Below are positions 9,150 through 16,640 of a stretch of 64,000 nucleotides of DNA, one piece after another (the first letter of the stretch is position 1; each line of letters opens with the position of its first letter). This DNA comes from Paenibacillus sp. cl123 (GTDB taxonomy: Bacteria > Bacillota > Bacilli > Paenibacillales > NBRC-103111). Below the pieces are notes generated by a model, which was given only the letters and a program-made list of their open reading frames with translations, was not told where the DNA came from and did not search any database. A program made the position numbers and the translations under genes. The stretch spans positions 566,585 through 630,584 of the forward strand of contig NZ_FMYY01000001.1 of the NCBI RefSeq assembly GCF_900101595.1, in the 5' to 3' direction.

Positions 9150-9584
9150 CTAACAGATGTTTTCTTTATTGGCAATATCCCCCACGACATCTTCCATAGT
9201 AACATTTCTTAAAACGTTCTCCATGGCTAATTGCGCGGCTGTAAATATGGGCTCAATTGTATGTTGGATGTTCCTGCCAACGAAGCAATCCGGGTGCGGA
9301 CTTCCATGTATGCTAAACAACTCTTTCTCCTGCACGACATTCACTGCCTTATATACGTCGAACAGGGTGATCCGAGATAATTCCTTTGCGAGCTTAGCAC
9401 CTGCGATTCCCGGCTGTACCTCTATCAAACCGGCCTTTTTTAGCATCCCCATCAGTTTTCTTATAACGGCTGGGTTCGTGTTAACACTCGCAGCTAAAAA
9501 TTCAGAAGATGTTACCCCTTCATTATTTAATTCAATTAGAGCTAATATATGAATTCCCACTGAAAATCTGCTGCTGATGGACAT
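9150..9584 (-). CDS. Rrf2-family transcriptional regulator (YwnA-like)
   Basis: 144 residues with an N-terminal winged helix (SSEFLAASVNTNPAVIRKLM, recognition helix about 27-46). Only one Cys is in the region where Fe-S Rrf2 proteins carry three (HPDCFVGRN), plus a terminal Cys. This argues against a [2Fe-2S] IscR/NsrR-type sensor and for a YwnA-type redox or electrophile sensor. It is transcribed away from an NAD(P)-binding oxidoreductase gene, and palindromic sites fill the shared promoter region. It probably represses both genes (inference). Confidence 0.88.
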   Translation of the reverse strand: MSISSRFSVGIHILALIELNNEGVTSSEFLAASVNTNPAVIRKLMGMLKKAGLIEVQPGIAGAKLAKELSRITLFDVYKAVNVVQEKELFSIHGSPHPDCFVGRNIQHTIEPIFTAAQLAMENVLRNVTMEDVVGDIANKENIC

Positions 9585-9636
9585 GTTCCAACATCCCCTT
9601 ATTCACTGATCTTTGTATCATTTTATTTCTTTATCA

Positions 9637-9655
9637 TGTAATTGTTTTGATTACA
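9637..9655. promoter_or_regulatory. Inverted repeat, probable Rrf2 operator (regulator side)
   Basis: TGTAAT-N7-ATTACA, a perfect 6-bp inverted repeat 52 bases upstream of the Rrf2 start codon. The same TGTAATT core recurs twice in the promoter of the divergent gene. Confidence 0.6.
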
Positions 9656-9704
9656 AGTTTATTATACCAAAATGTGACCAAAATAATATATCATATTTAA
9701 CTTG

Positions 9705-9748
9705 TTGACAAAGTGGTTACATGTAATTAGAATGAATACATGTAATTG
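9705..9748 (+). promoter_or_regulatory. SigA promoter with two ATGTAATT operator repeats
   Basis: TTGACA (9705-9710) and TAGAAT (9728-9733) are 17 bases apart. The palindrome TTACATGTAA (9717-9726) lies between them, and a second TACATGTA (9737-9744) lies at the expected start point. Each is followed by TT, so two ATGTAATT direct repeats are spaced 20 bases apart, placing them on the same helix face. A repressor bound here would block RNA polymerase. Confidence 0.75.
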
Positions 9749-9786
9749 AAAATGTTACAGATGAAATTTAACTGGAGGGAACGTAA

Positions 9787-10659
9787 ATGAAAATTTTGGT
9801 AACCGGGGCAACAGGGAAATTAGGTTCAAAAATTGTAGAAACATTATTGAAATCAGTACCTGCGAGTAACTTGGTGGTGAGTGTCCGCAATCCAGAGAAA
9901 GCAGAAGGACTTCGTAATCGTGGGGTGGAAGTTCGTCAAAGTGATTATGACCGTCCAGAGACATTAGATCATGCTTATAAAGGGATTGACCGGATACTAC
10001 TTATTTCTGCCGACGGTGACAATGAAACAAGAATCCAACAACATACGAATGCTGTCCAAGCCGCTGAACGTGCAGGGGTAAAATTTATCGCTTATACAAG
10101 CTTAGCCAATGCAGCAGAAAGCAAAAATTTAATGGCGCCGCCTCATGTTGCCACAGAAGCAGCTATCATCAAAACCGGGATCCCTTATTCCCTTTTACGT
10201 AACAATTGGTATTTGGAAAACGAACTTGGAAGCATTCAGGGTGCTATTGCAGGAGCTCCATGGGTAACTTCTGCCGGAGATGGGAAAGTAGGCTGGGCCC
10301 TGCAGCAAGATTACGCAGACGCTGCAGCAGCAGTTCTGGCTGGAGAGGGTCACGAAAATACAGTGTATGAGCTTTCTGGTCCACTTCTAACTCAAGAGGA
10401 ATTGGCATCTGCTCTTGGCAAGGTATTGGGTAAAGAAATACCTGTACAGCAAGTTAGCGACGAAAAATATGCAGAGATCATGACAGGCTTAGGGCTGCCT
10501 GATTTTGTGATTCCGATAGTAGTAGGCATTCAAGAAAGCATTCGGAACGGTTCCCTGGAAGTCGAAAGCAATGATTTTGAGAAAATTCTTGGTCGCCCGG
10601 TTACGCCAATTAACGAAGCACTCCGCCAACTTGTTCATGTAATTTCACAAAATAAATAA
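9787..10659 (+). CDS. NmrA-like NAD(P)-binding oxidoreductase (QorB/YtfG-like)
   Basis: 290 residues. The N-terminal Rossmann motif VTGATGKLGSKIVE (G-x-x-G-x-x-G) is typical of atypical short-chain dehydrogenases, and the protein follows the pattern of the NAD(P)H:quinone oxidoreductase YtfG/QorB. The start follows TGGAGGGAACGTAA. Its base composition is more AT-rich than the surrounding genes, as is that of the divergent Rrf2 gene, so the pair may have moved together. A quinone- or electrophile-detoxifying role under Rrf2 control is likely but inferred. Confidence 0.88.
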   Translation: MKILVTGATGKLGSKIVETLLKSVPASNLVVSVRNPEKAEGLRNRGVEVRQSDYDRPETLDHAYKGIDRILLISADGDNETRIQQHTNAVQAAERAGVKFIAYTSLANAAESKNLMAPPHVATEAAIIKTGIPYSLLRNNWYLENELGSIQGAIAGAPWVTSAGDGKVGWALQQDYADAAAAVLAGEGHENTVYELSGPLLTQEELASALGKVLGKEIPVQQVSDEKYAEIMTGLGLPDFVIPIVVGIQESIRNGSLEVESNDFEKILGRPVTPINEALRQLVHVISQNK

Positions 10660-10674
10660 AATACACGAGAGCGT

Positions 10675-10890
10675 GTTGTAACAGACTAAGCAGAACGCCG
10701 TACTTGTAGATGCCCTGCTGAATAACACCGAGTATCCTTCTCGGCCTTCGGTGGGGCGGAACACGGCGGCCACGACCGCGTCCCATGTATAAGTGCACGA
10801 CCTCCTCCTTTGTTCTCATACTTCCGCTACAGTCGAACGACCTGCCGCTCCGTCAGCCCCAGCGCTGCTGCTCCTTCCTTGTTTGTCATG
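10675..10890 (-). pseudogene. Transposase N-terminal relic (helix-turn-helix, ISNCY/IS481-like)
   Basis: Reading leftward from the ATG at 10890 gives MTNKEGAAALGLTERQVVRL, then a stop codon, then RKYENKGGGRALIHGTRSW. This matches the N-terminal HTH pattern of Bacillales transposases (xLGLTxRQVxRLxxxYxxxG...LiHGnRGR). The in-frame TAG and later frame loss show decay, and no catalytic domain remains. Sequence between 10891 and 10985 (with a GTGACATTATCAC stretch) is probably the element's flank. The rest of this 615-base gap is the promoter and leader of the next operon. Confidence 0.7.
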
Positions 10891-11006
10891 TGTCCCCTCG
10901 AAGATCTTTCCCACCGCTCTTTTTCAGTTATGCTTTCGGCAATGTCAATGTCTCCGGTCCTATAGTGACATTATCACAGAACAACGACAAGAAATGGATA
11001 ATACGG

Positions 11007-11067
11007 TTGAAATATATCGAAACTTGTAGTAATATCGTATACTAAACCGATTTAGTAAACCGGTTTA
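11007..11067 (+). promoter_or_regulatory. SigA promoter with tandem LacI-type operators
   Basis: TTGAAA (11007-11012) and TAATAT (11030-11035) have a 17-base spacer. Two LacI-family palindromes follow immediately: CTAAACCGATTTAG (11042-11055) and TAAACCGGTTTA (11056-11067), both with the central CG typical of LacI/GalR sites. They cover the expected transcription start. The LacI gene at the far end of this operon is the obvious regulator. A leader of about 230 bases follows, with GCGCTTTC (11102) able to pair with GAAAGCGC (11155). Confidence 0.8.
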
Positions 11068-11274
11068 TTATACGAGGTCGCAAATAATGGGGTCCATGAG
11101 TGCGCTTTCTATCGTTCGCATTTCAATTTATTGACGGTTGAGATAACAAGACCCGAAAGCGCTCTTCCAAGTTGGCGAGTTGTTGGAGGTGGTTTCTGAA
11201 GCTTTAACATGTAGTTAGCGTTCTTGGTTGTTGAAATTATTTATCGTATTCATTAAAGGGAGGATATACAAAGA

Positions 11275-12594
11275 ATGAAAATGTCCAAATTGGCAAAACC
11301 GCTCGTCCTGATGACAGCGTTATCCATGTTTCTTGCCGCATGCGGCGGCGGAAATAGTTCAAGCGGCTCGGCGGGTCAAGCATCTGGCGGGAATGCCGAT
11401 GATTCGAGCAAGCCGGTTAAAATTACGTTTTTGAATTCAAAAGGGCAAATCCAAGCGGCAGCTGAGGAAGCTGCAAAAACGTTCACTGCGGCAAATCCTA
11501 ATATTACAGTGGAAGTATTAACGGTAGCAAGCGGTCAATCTCCCTTTGAGAGAGCGTCGGTGTTATATGCTTCAGGGAATCCTGCGACACTGAATATGCT
11601 TGATGCAGGAGACATTGTTAAATTCAAGGATAAGGCACTTGATTTGTCCTCTGAGGCATGGGTAAAAGACCTCGCGCAGCCTAATCAGCTTGACGGAAAA
11701 ACATTAGCTTTCCCGTTCGCAGTAGAAGGCTACGGACTTGTTTACAATAAAAAGATTCTTGATAAGGTAGCTGGCGGCACATTCGATCCGTCCACAATCA
11801 ATACTACCTCTGCACTGGAGGAGCTTTTTAAGAAGATTGAGGCAGACGGAACTGCGCCGTTAATCATCGGATCCATGCCATGGTCATTAGGCAATCATTT
11901 TCTGCCGATTGCATACGCTTCTCAACCGAAAGGCGACGTCAGCGCGTTTTTGAGCGGTTTAAAAACCGGCGAGGTAAAACTGGCAAGCAATGCTCCGTTC
12001 AATGGCCTGATTGACACTCTGGAAATGATGAAAAAATATAACAAAGGAAAAAATGATCCTCTTGTTGTAACGGCTGATGATATTGCAGCGGCAGTGGCGA
12101 AAGGCGAAGTCGCGGTCACCTTTAACGGGAACTGGATGATCAGCCAGCTGGATAGCGTTCAACCGAAAGGGGAATACGGTTTCATGCCGGTTCCAATTAG
12201 CAACACTGCAGACGATAAAAATAATGCTTCAATTCCGGTAGGAGCAACCAAACAAATATTTATAGACAAATCGGTAGCTACGGAAGCTCAACAGGAAGCA
12301 GCTAAGAAATTTTTGAATTGGATCGTTTATGAGGCGGCCGGGCAAGATTTCTTGGTAAATAAAGCAAGCATCCTTCCAGCATTCAAAAATATTAAACTGG
12401 AGCCGACAGATTCGCTCGCCAAATCAATCAAAACCTATATGAATGCGGACAAAACGCTTCCATTTGCCGCCAACTATATACCGGGTGATCATTCCAAAAT
12501 GATTGGTGCTTCTATGCAAAAGTATCTTGGAGGACAATCTGATCGAGCCGGGTTGGTAGCTGAAATTGAAGGGTACTGGAAGAATGTAAAGTAG
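11275..12594 (+). CDS. Sugar ABC transporter substrate-binding lipoprotein
   Basis: 439 residues. The signal peptide ends in the lipobox LAAC followed by GGG and a Ser/Gly-rich linker, so it is membrane-anchored. The remainder is a family 1 solute-binding fold (MalE/UgpB-like). The start follows AAAGGGAGG. It is the first gene of a LacI-controlled operon with two permeases, a sugar kinase and the HPS/PHI enzymes. Its ligand is therefore presumably the sugar that those enzymes consume. Confidence 0.92.
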   Translation: MKMSKLAKPLVLMTALSMFLAACGGGNSSSGSAGQASGGNADDSSKPVKITFLNSKGQIQAAAEEAAKTFTAANPNITVEVLTVASGQSPFERASVLYASGNPATLNMLDAGDIVKFKDKALDLSSEAWVKDLAQPNQLDGKTLAFPFAVEGYGLVYNKKILDKVAGGTFDPSTINTTSALEELFKKIEADGTAPLIIGSMPWSLGNHFLPIAYASQPKGDVSAFLSGLKTGEVKLASNAPFNGLIDTLEMMKKYNKGKNDPLVVTADDIAAAVAKGEVAVTFNGNWMISQLDSVQPKGEYGFMPVPISNTADDKNNASIPVGATKQIFIDKSVATEAQQEAAKKFLNWIVYEAAGQDFLVNKASILPAFKNIKLEPTDSLAKSIKTYMNADKTLPFAANYIPGDHSKMIGASMQKYLGGQSDRAGLVAEIEGYWKNVK

Positions 12595-12616
12595 TTGGCT
12601 TTTCAATTTTTAAAAC

Positions 12617-12656
12617 GATGGATGAGAGGCGGGTTGCTTCCATCCATCTGCTTTTT
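12617..12656 (+). terminator. Intra-operon hairpin after the binding-protein gene
   Basis: GATGGATG pairs with CATCCATC across a 16-base loop, then TGCTTTTT. This is a weak terminator or mRNA-stabilising hairpin, of the kind often seen between a binding-protein gene and its permeases. It would let the receptor be made in excess. Confidence 0.55.
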
Positions 12657-12687
12657 GCAGCTCATATAGAAGAGGAGTAGAGTCCAA

Positions 12688-13572
12688 TTGATCTCCGAAA
12701 AAAGCTTGGCTCGCAAAATAGGTAATCAACTTTTTTATACGGGACCTACGGTCTTGATCTTTTTCATGGTCATGATTGTCCCATTTTTGTATGGCATTTA
12801 TTTAACGTTTTTTAAATGGGACGGTATTTCTTCCGATATGCCGTTTGTCGGATTGGACAACTATCTCGGAGTTTTTCGTGACGCGAAATTTTGGAGCTCG
12901 ATGACAATTACGATAAAATATGTGATCGCGACCGTGTTTCTAATAAATGCAGTCGGCTTTTTACTGGCTTTTTTGGTAGTAACAGGAATCAAACGTCAAA
13001 ATTTCTTTCGTGCGGCATTTTTTACGCCCAGCTTGATTGGCGGTTTGGTTCTGGGATTTCTGTGGCAATTTCTATTCAATAACTTTTTCGTGAACATCGG
13101 TAATCAATACGGAATCGCCATGTTAAGCAAATCCTGGCTAGGTAATCCGGATAAAGCGTTTTGGGCCTTGGTCGTAGTAACCGTATGGCATTATGCAGGC
13201 TATATGATGGTCATTTTTATCGCAGGTCTCATGAATGTTCCCCAAGATATTTTGGAGGCGGCTACGATCGACGGTACAAGCAACTGGCAAAAGCTCATCC
13301 ACATGATACTGCCCCTGATGGTTCCTTCATTTATTATAACGATCTTCCTTTCTTTGCAGAGAGGCTTTATGGTTTATGATTTGAACTACTCCTTAACGGG
13401 AGGCGGGCCTTTTGAAAGCACCGTGTTTGTTTCTATGCATGTATTCGATAAAGCCTTCAGAAGCTATGATTACGGCATGGGACAGGCGGAGGCGATTGTG
13501 CTGTTTGTCATTGTTGCTTCTGTTACGATGCTGCAGGTGTATTTCAGCAAGAAGAAGGAGGTCGAAATTTAA
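12688..13572 (+). CDS. Sugar ABC transporter permease
   Basis: 294 residues, six membrane segments. The EAA loop is LEAATIDGTSNWQKLIHMIL. It uses a TTG start behind AGAGGAG (10-base spacing); no ATG is available nearby. It overlaps the next permease by one base (TAATG), so the two are translationally coupled. The pair forms the channel for the preceding receptor. No ATPase gene is in the operon. Confidence 0.92.
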   Translation: MISEKSLARKIGNQLFYTGPTVLIFFMVMIVPFLYGIYLTFFKWDGISSDMPFVGLDNYLGVFRDAKFWSSMTITIKYVIATVFLINAVGFLLAFLVVTGIKRQNFFRAAFFTPSLIGGLVLGFLWQFLFNNFFVNIGNQYGIAMLSKSWLGNPDKAFWALVVVTVWHYAGYMMVIFIAGLMNVPQDILEAATIDGTSNWQKLIHMILPLMVPSFIITIFLSLQRGFMVYDLNYSLTGGGPFESTVFVSMHVFDKAFRSYDYGMGQAEAIVLFVIVASVTMLQVYFSKKKEVEI

Positions 13573-14414
13573 TGGGGTTCCGTCTTTTTGTTCGGAAGAC
13601 ATCGGTTTACTTCATCATGATAGCGGCGCTGATTTTGAGCATGTTTCCTTTTGCTATGCTTCTAATCAACTCCTTCAAAACGAATGCGCAAATTTTGGCT
13701 TCGCCCTTTAGTCTGCCTGGAACTATAGATTTCACGAATTTTAAAGTGGCCATTCAACAAATGAATTATTTTAGAAGCTTTATCAACACAATCATCATTA
13801 CTTTCAGCAGTGTTGCCATCATTTTGCTGTTTTCGTCTATGACCGCCCATTATTTTGTAAGAAATAAATCCAAGCTGAATAACCTGTTATTCATGCTGAT
13901 GGTGTCGTCGATGATTATTCCATTTCAATCGATTATGATACCACTGGTCAGTGTTTATGGAAAAATGCTGGGCTGGATAAATGTAATGCCTCAACCCACT
14001 TTAATATTCATGTATATCGGATTTGGGAGTCCGCTGGCTGTATTCATTTATCATGGATTTATCAAAAGTCTCCCGTTTGAGCTGGAACAAGCCGCGTATA
14101 TAGACGGATGCAGTCGCCGTCAAACGTTTTTTAAGATCGTATTGCCTATCCTGAGTCCAACTTCAGTGACCATCGCAATCCTGCATATTTTATGGATCTG
14201 GAACGATTTTTTATTGCCGTTGATTGTTCTTCAAAATGCTGGAAAAGAGATGCTTACTTTGCCGCTGGCAATTCAAGTGTTTAAAGATATTTATTCTACC
14301 GATTACGCCAAATTTTTGCCTGGAATCTTATTAATTACACTGCCTGTGTTACTCATTTATGTATTTGCGCAAAGATATATCATTCAAGGAGTTACGCAGG
14401 GGGCCGTTAAGTAA
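13572..14414 (+). CDS. Sugar ABC transporter permease
   Basis: 280 residues, six membrane segments. The EAA loop is LEQAAYIDGCSRRQTFFKIV. Its ATG shares a base with the stop of the previous permease and sits behind AAGGAGG. It belongs to the MalG-like half of the channel. Confidence 0.92.
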   Translation: MGFRLFVRKTSVYFIMIAALILSMFPFAMLLINSFKTNAQILASPFSLPGTIDFTNFKVAIQQMNYFRSFINTIIITFSSVAIILLFSSMTAHYFVRNKSKLNNLLFMLMVSSMIIPFQSIMIPLVSVYGKMLGWINVMPQPTLIFMYIGFGSPLAVFIYHGFIKSLPFELEQAAYIDGCSRRQTFFKIVLPILSPTSVTIAILHILWIWNDFLLPLIVLQNAGKEMLTLPLAIQVFKDIYSTDYAKFLPGILLITLPVLLIYVFAQRYIIQGVTQGAVK

Positions 14415-14470
14415 AAGTAAAAATCAAGAAGCTACTGTACGACAATTTCGCATAGAAGAGAGAGATCATC

Positions 14471-15430
14471 TTGGATAAGAGCTTGGATGTCATAACAATA
14501 GGAGACGCCATGGTGACGATGAACCCTAAAAGTAAAGGGCCGTTGCGCTATGTTGCCGAATTCGAGCGCAGGGTTGGCGGAGCCGAATTGAATCTGGCAA
14601 TCGGTTGTGCTCGATTAGGGCTGAGAACGGCATGGATCAGCCGGCTTGGAGATGATGAGTTCGGCAGATTCGTGTACAATTTTGCAAGAGGCGAAGGTAT
14701 CGATGTATCCAATGTCAAGCTCATGGAGGGGTACGCGACATCCGTCAATTTCAAAGAGATACGGGAAGATGGTGCGGGACGAACGTTCTACTACAGGATG
14801 AATTCACCTACACTTACGTTAAATGCGGAGGATTTACCGGCGGATGATATTAAGAAATCCAGGATTCTTCATATAACCGGCGTATTCTCAGCAATCCGTC
14901 AAAACGATATGTCCGTCATTCACAAGGCGATAGAGATAGCGAAAGCAAACAATGTTTTAGTAGCATTCGATCCTAACATTCGGTTCAAATTATGGTCAAA
15001 AGAAGAAGCAAAGCACTGCCTTACGCATTTGCTGCCCTACGTCGACATTATGCTTACCGGGGAAGAGGAAGCGGAATTTTTGCTTGGCGTCCGTGATTTG
15101 GATAAAATGATATCGAAATTTACCGAATATGGTATAGGTTGCGTCGCAATTAAACAAGGATCTCAAGGCAGCGTAGGTTATTATGAAGGACGAAAAGTAA
15201 GCAAGCCTGCCATAAAAGTAAGTACGGTCGCAGATACGGTTGGTGCTGGTGACGGATTTGACGCAGGCTTCCTGCATGGAATTATTAATGGCTGGCCGCT
15301 TGAAAAAACGCTAACCTTTGCGAATCTGGTAGGCTCGATGGTTGTCAGCGTAGCGGGAGATAACGAAGGTCTTCCCTACTATGAAGAGGTTATGCAAAAG
15401 CTTGGGGTAAGCGAGTTTATCGAAAGATAA
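14471..15430 (+). CDS. PfkB-family sugar kinase
   Basis: 319 residues. The PfkB signature is DTVGAGDGFDAGF, holding the catalytic Asp and anion hole, near residues 257-269. The N-terminal half has the RVGGAELNLAIGCARLG substrate-lid pattern of 2-keto-3-deoxygluconate and fructokinase-like members. A TTG start follows a GA-rich site. In this operon it would phosphorylate the imported sugar and feed the isomerase/synthase pair encoded next. It could be a ketohexose or keto-deoxy sugar kinase; the sequence alone does not decide the substrate. Confidence 0.9.
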   Translation: MDKSLDVITIGDAMVTMNPKSKGPLRYVAEFERRVGGAELNLAIGCARLGLRTAWISRLGDDEFGRFVYNFARGEGIDVSNVKLMEGYATSVNFKEIREDGAGRTFYYRMNSPTLTLNAEDLPADDIKKSRILHITGVFSAIRQNDMSVIHKAIEIAKANNVLVAFDPNIRFKLWSKEEAKHCLTHLLPYVDIMLTGEEEAEFLLGVRDLDKMISKFTEYGIGCVAIKQGSQGSVGYYEGRKVSKPAIKVSTVADTVGAGDGFDAGFLHGIINGWPLEKTLTFANLVGSMVVSVAGDNEGLPYYEEVMQKLGVSEFIER

Positions 15431-15442
15431 GAGGGTGCTAAC

Positions 15443-16072
15443 ATGAAGCTGCAATTGGCATTGGACCGGTTGACGCGGCAGCAATGTGTGGAGATCGTCG
15501 AAGAGGTGAAGGATCTCATCGACATCATCGAGATTGGAACCGGAGTTATTAAGCAATACGGAGTAGGACTCATCTCGGATATGAAGGAAAGATACGGCGA
15601 TAAGTTAATTTTGGCTGATATGAAAACATGTGATGCCGGAAGACACGAGACGATACAAGCATTATCCGCGGGAGCCGACATTTCGACGGTTATGGCATTT
15701 TCAGATGCAAAGACGATCAAGGATGCATTGGAAGCAGCCGGTTCAATGGATAAACAAGTGATGGTCGATTTATTAGGGATCGAAGACACGAACGCCATCG
15801 CCCGGTTATACGATCTGGGAGCCCGTCTTTTCTCCGTACACATTGGAAAGGATATGCAAGAGCATCAAGGAGCAGGACTAAAGGCGGCAGAAATCATCTC
15901 GTTCCTGCATACGCTCCATGGCGTCGAGTTCGCATATGCGGGGGGAATAAATGCGGATTCGATAGGACAAGTCGTCGCCTATAAACCAGATATTGTCATT
16001 GTTGGGAGTGCGATCACGGGGGCCGTTCATCGAAGAGAAGCAGCTCATACTATCAGAGAGAAGATGATTTGA
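15443..16072 (+). CDS. hxlA: 3-hexulose-6-phosphate synthase
   Basis: 209 residues, a compact orotidine-decarboxylase-fold TIM barrel of the usual HPS length. The motif LQLALDR carries the first Asp, IEIGTGVI the Glu, and ADMKTCDAG matches the HPS form (ADLKTMDAG). The related 3-keto-L-gulonate-6-phosphate decarboxylases usually have ADAKIADAG. HPS reversibly joins formaldehyde and ribulose 5-phosphate to D-arabino-3-hexulose 6-phosphate. It is immediately followed by PHI, as in known hxlAB pairs. There is no HxlR-type activator here, and the link to a sugar importer and kinase is unusual. Confidence 0.87.
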   Translation: MKLQLALDRLTRQQCVEIVEEVKDLIDIIEIGTGVIKQYGVGLISDMKERYGDKLILADMKTCDAGRHETIQALSAGADISTVMAFSDAKTIKDALEAAGSMDKQVMVDLLGIEDTNAIARLYDLGARLFSVHIGKDMQEHQGAGLKAAEIISFLHTLHGVEFAYAGGINADSIGQVVAYKPDIVIVGSAITGAVHRREAAHTIREKMI

Positions 16073-16076
16073 TATC

Positions 16077-16631
16077 ATGAAAAATTTGTTTGTTCAAATG
16101 AATAACGAGGTTGCCGCTGTATTGAACCGGGTGAGTGAAATCGAATTTACGGCTTTTGGTGAAGCAATTAAAGGAGCTTCACGGATTTTCGTTGCAGGCG
16201 AAGGCCGGTCCGGGCTAATGGGAAAAGCTTTCGCCATGCGTCTTATGCATGCGGGTTACAGCGCATTTGTGGTCGGAGAAACGATAACGCCGAGTATTGG
16301 AGCTGACGATGTGCTGGTGGCGATTTCTGGTTCAGGAACTACTGAAATCGTTCATTTATACGCCAATCAAGCGAAAAAAGTCGGAGCATCCGTCGTGCTT
16401 ATCACCACCAATCGGAACTCGAAAATTGCGGAGTATAGCGACCTAACCCTAAGAATTCCCGCTGCAACCAAGCTTAGGCTGGAAGATGAGCCGCCAACGA
16501 TTCAGCCGCTTGGCAATCAATTCGATCAAAGCTTGCATATGCTGCTTGACGCCGTGATTATCGGCATTTTAAATGAAACGGACGAGGACTCTTTTCAAGA
16601 GATGACTCGACGTCATTCGAATTTGCAATGA
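16077..16631 (+). CDS. hxlB: 6-phospho-3-hexuloisomerase
   Basis: 184 residues, a single SIS domain. Typical PHI motifs are present: GEGRSGLMGKAFAMRLMH, VVGETITP, AISGSGTTE, and QPLGNQFDQS near the end. The enzyme interconverts D-arabino-3-hexulose 6-phosphate and fructose 6-phosphate. It starts 4 bases after hxlA. With HPS it could either assimilate formaldehyde or run in reverse to make ribulose 5-phosphate and formaldehyde from a hexose phosphate. Confidence 0.9.
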   Translation: MKNLFVQMNNEVAAVLNRVSEIEFTAFGEAIKGASRIFVAGEGRSGLMGKAFAMRLMHAGYSAFVVGETITPSIGADDVLVAISGSGTTEIVHLYANQAKKVGASVVLITTNRNSKIAEYSDLTLRIPAATKLRLEDEPPTIQPLGNQFDQSLHMLLDAVIIGILNETDEDSFQEMTRRHSNLQ

Positions 16632-16640
16632 GGTGAACAG

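Noticed and set aside
10785-11045. Plus-strand ORFs in the gap before the LacI-controlled operon
   Set aside because: They overlap the transposase relic on the other strand and the promoter, and no ribosome site precedes them.
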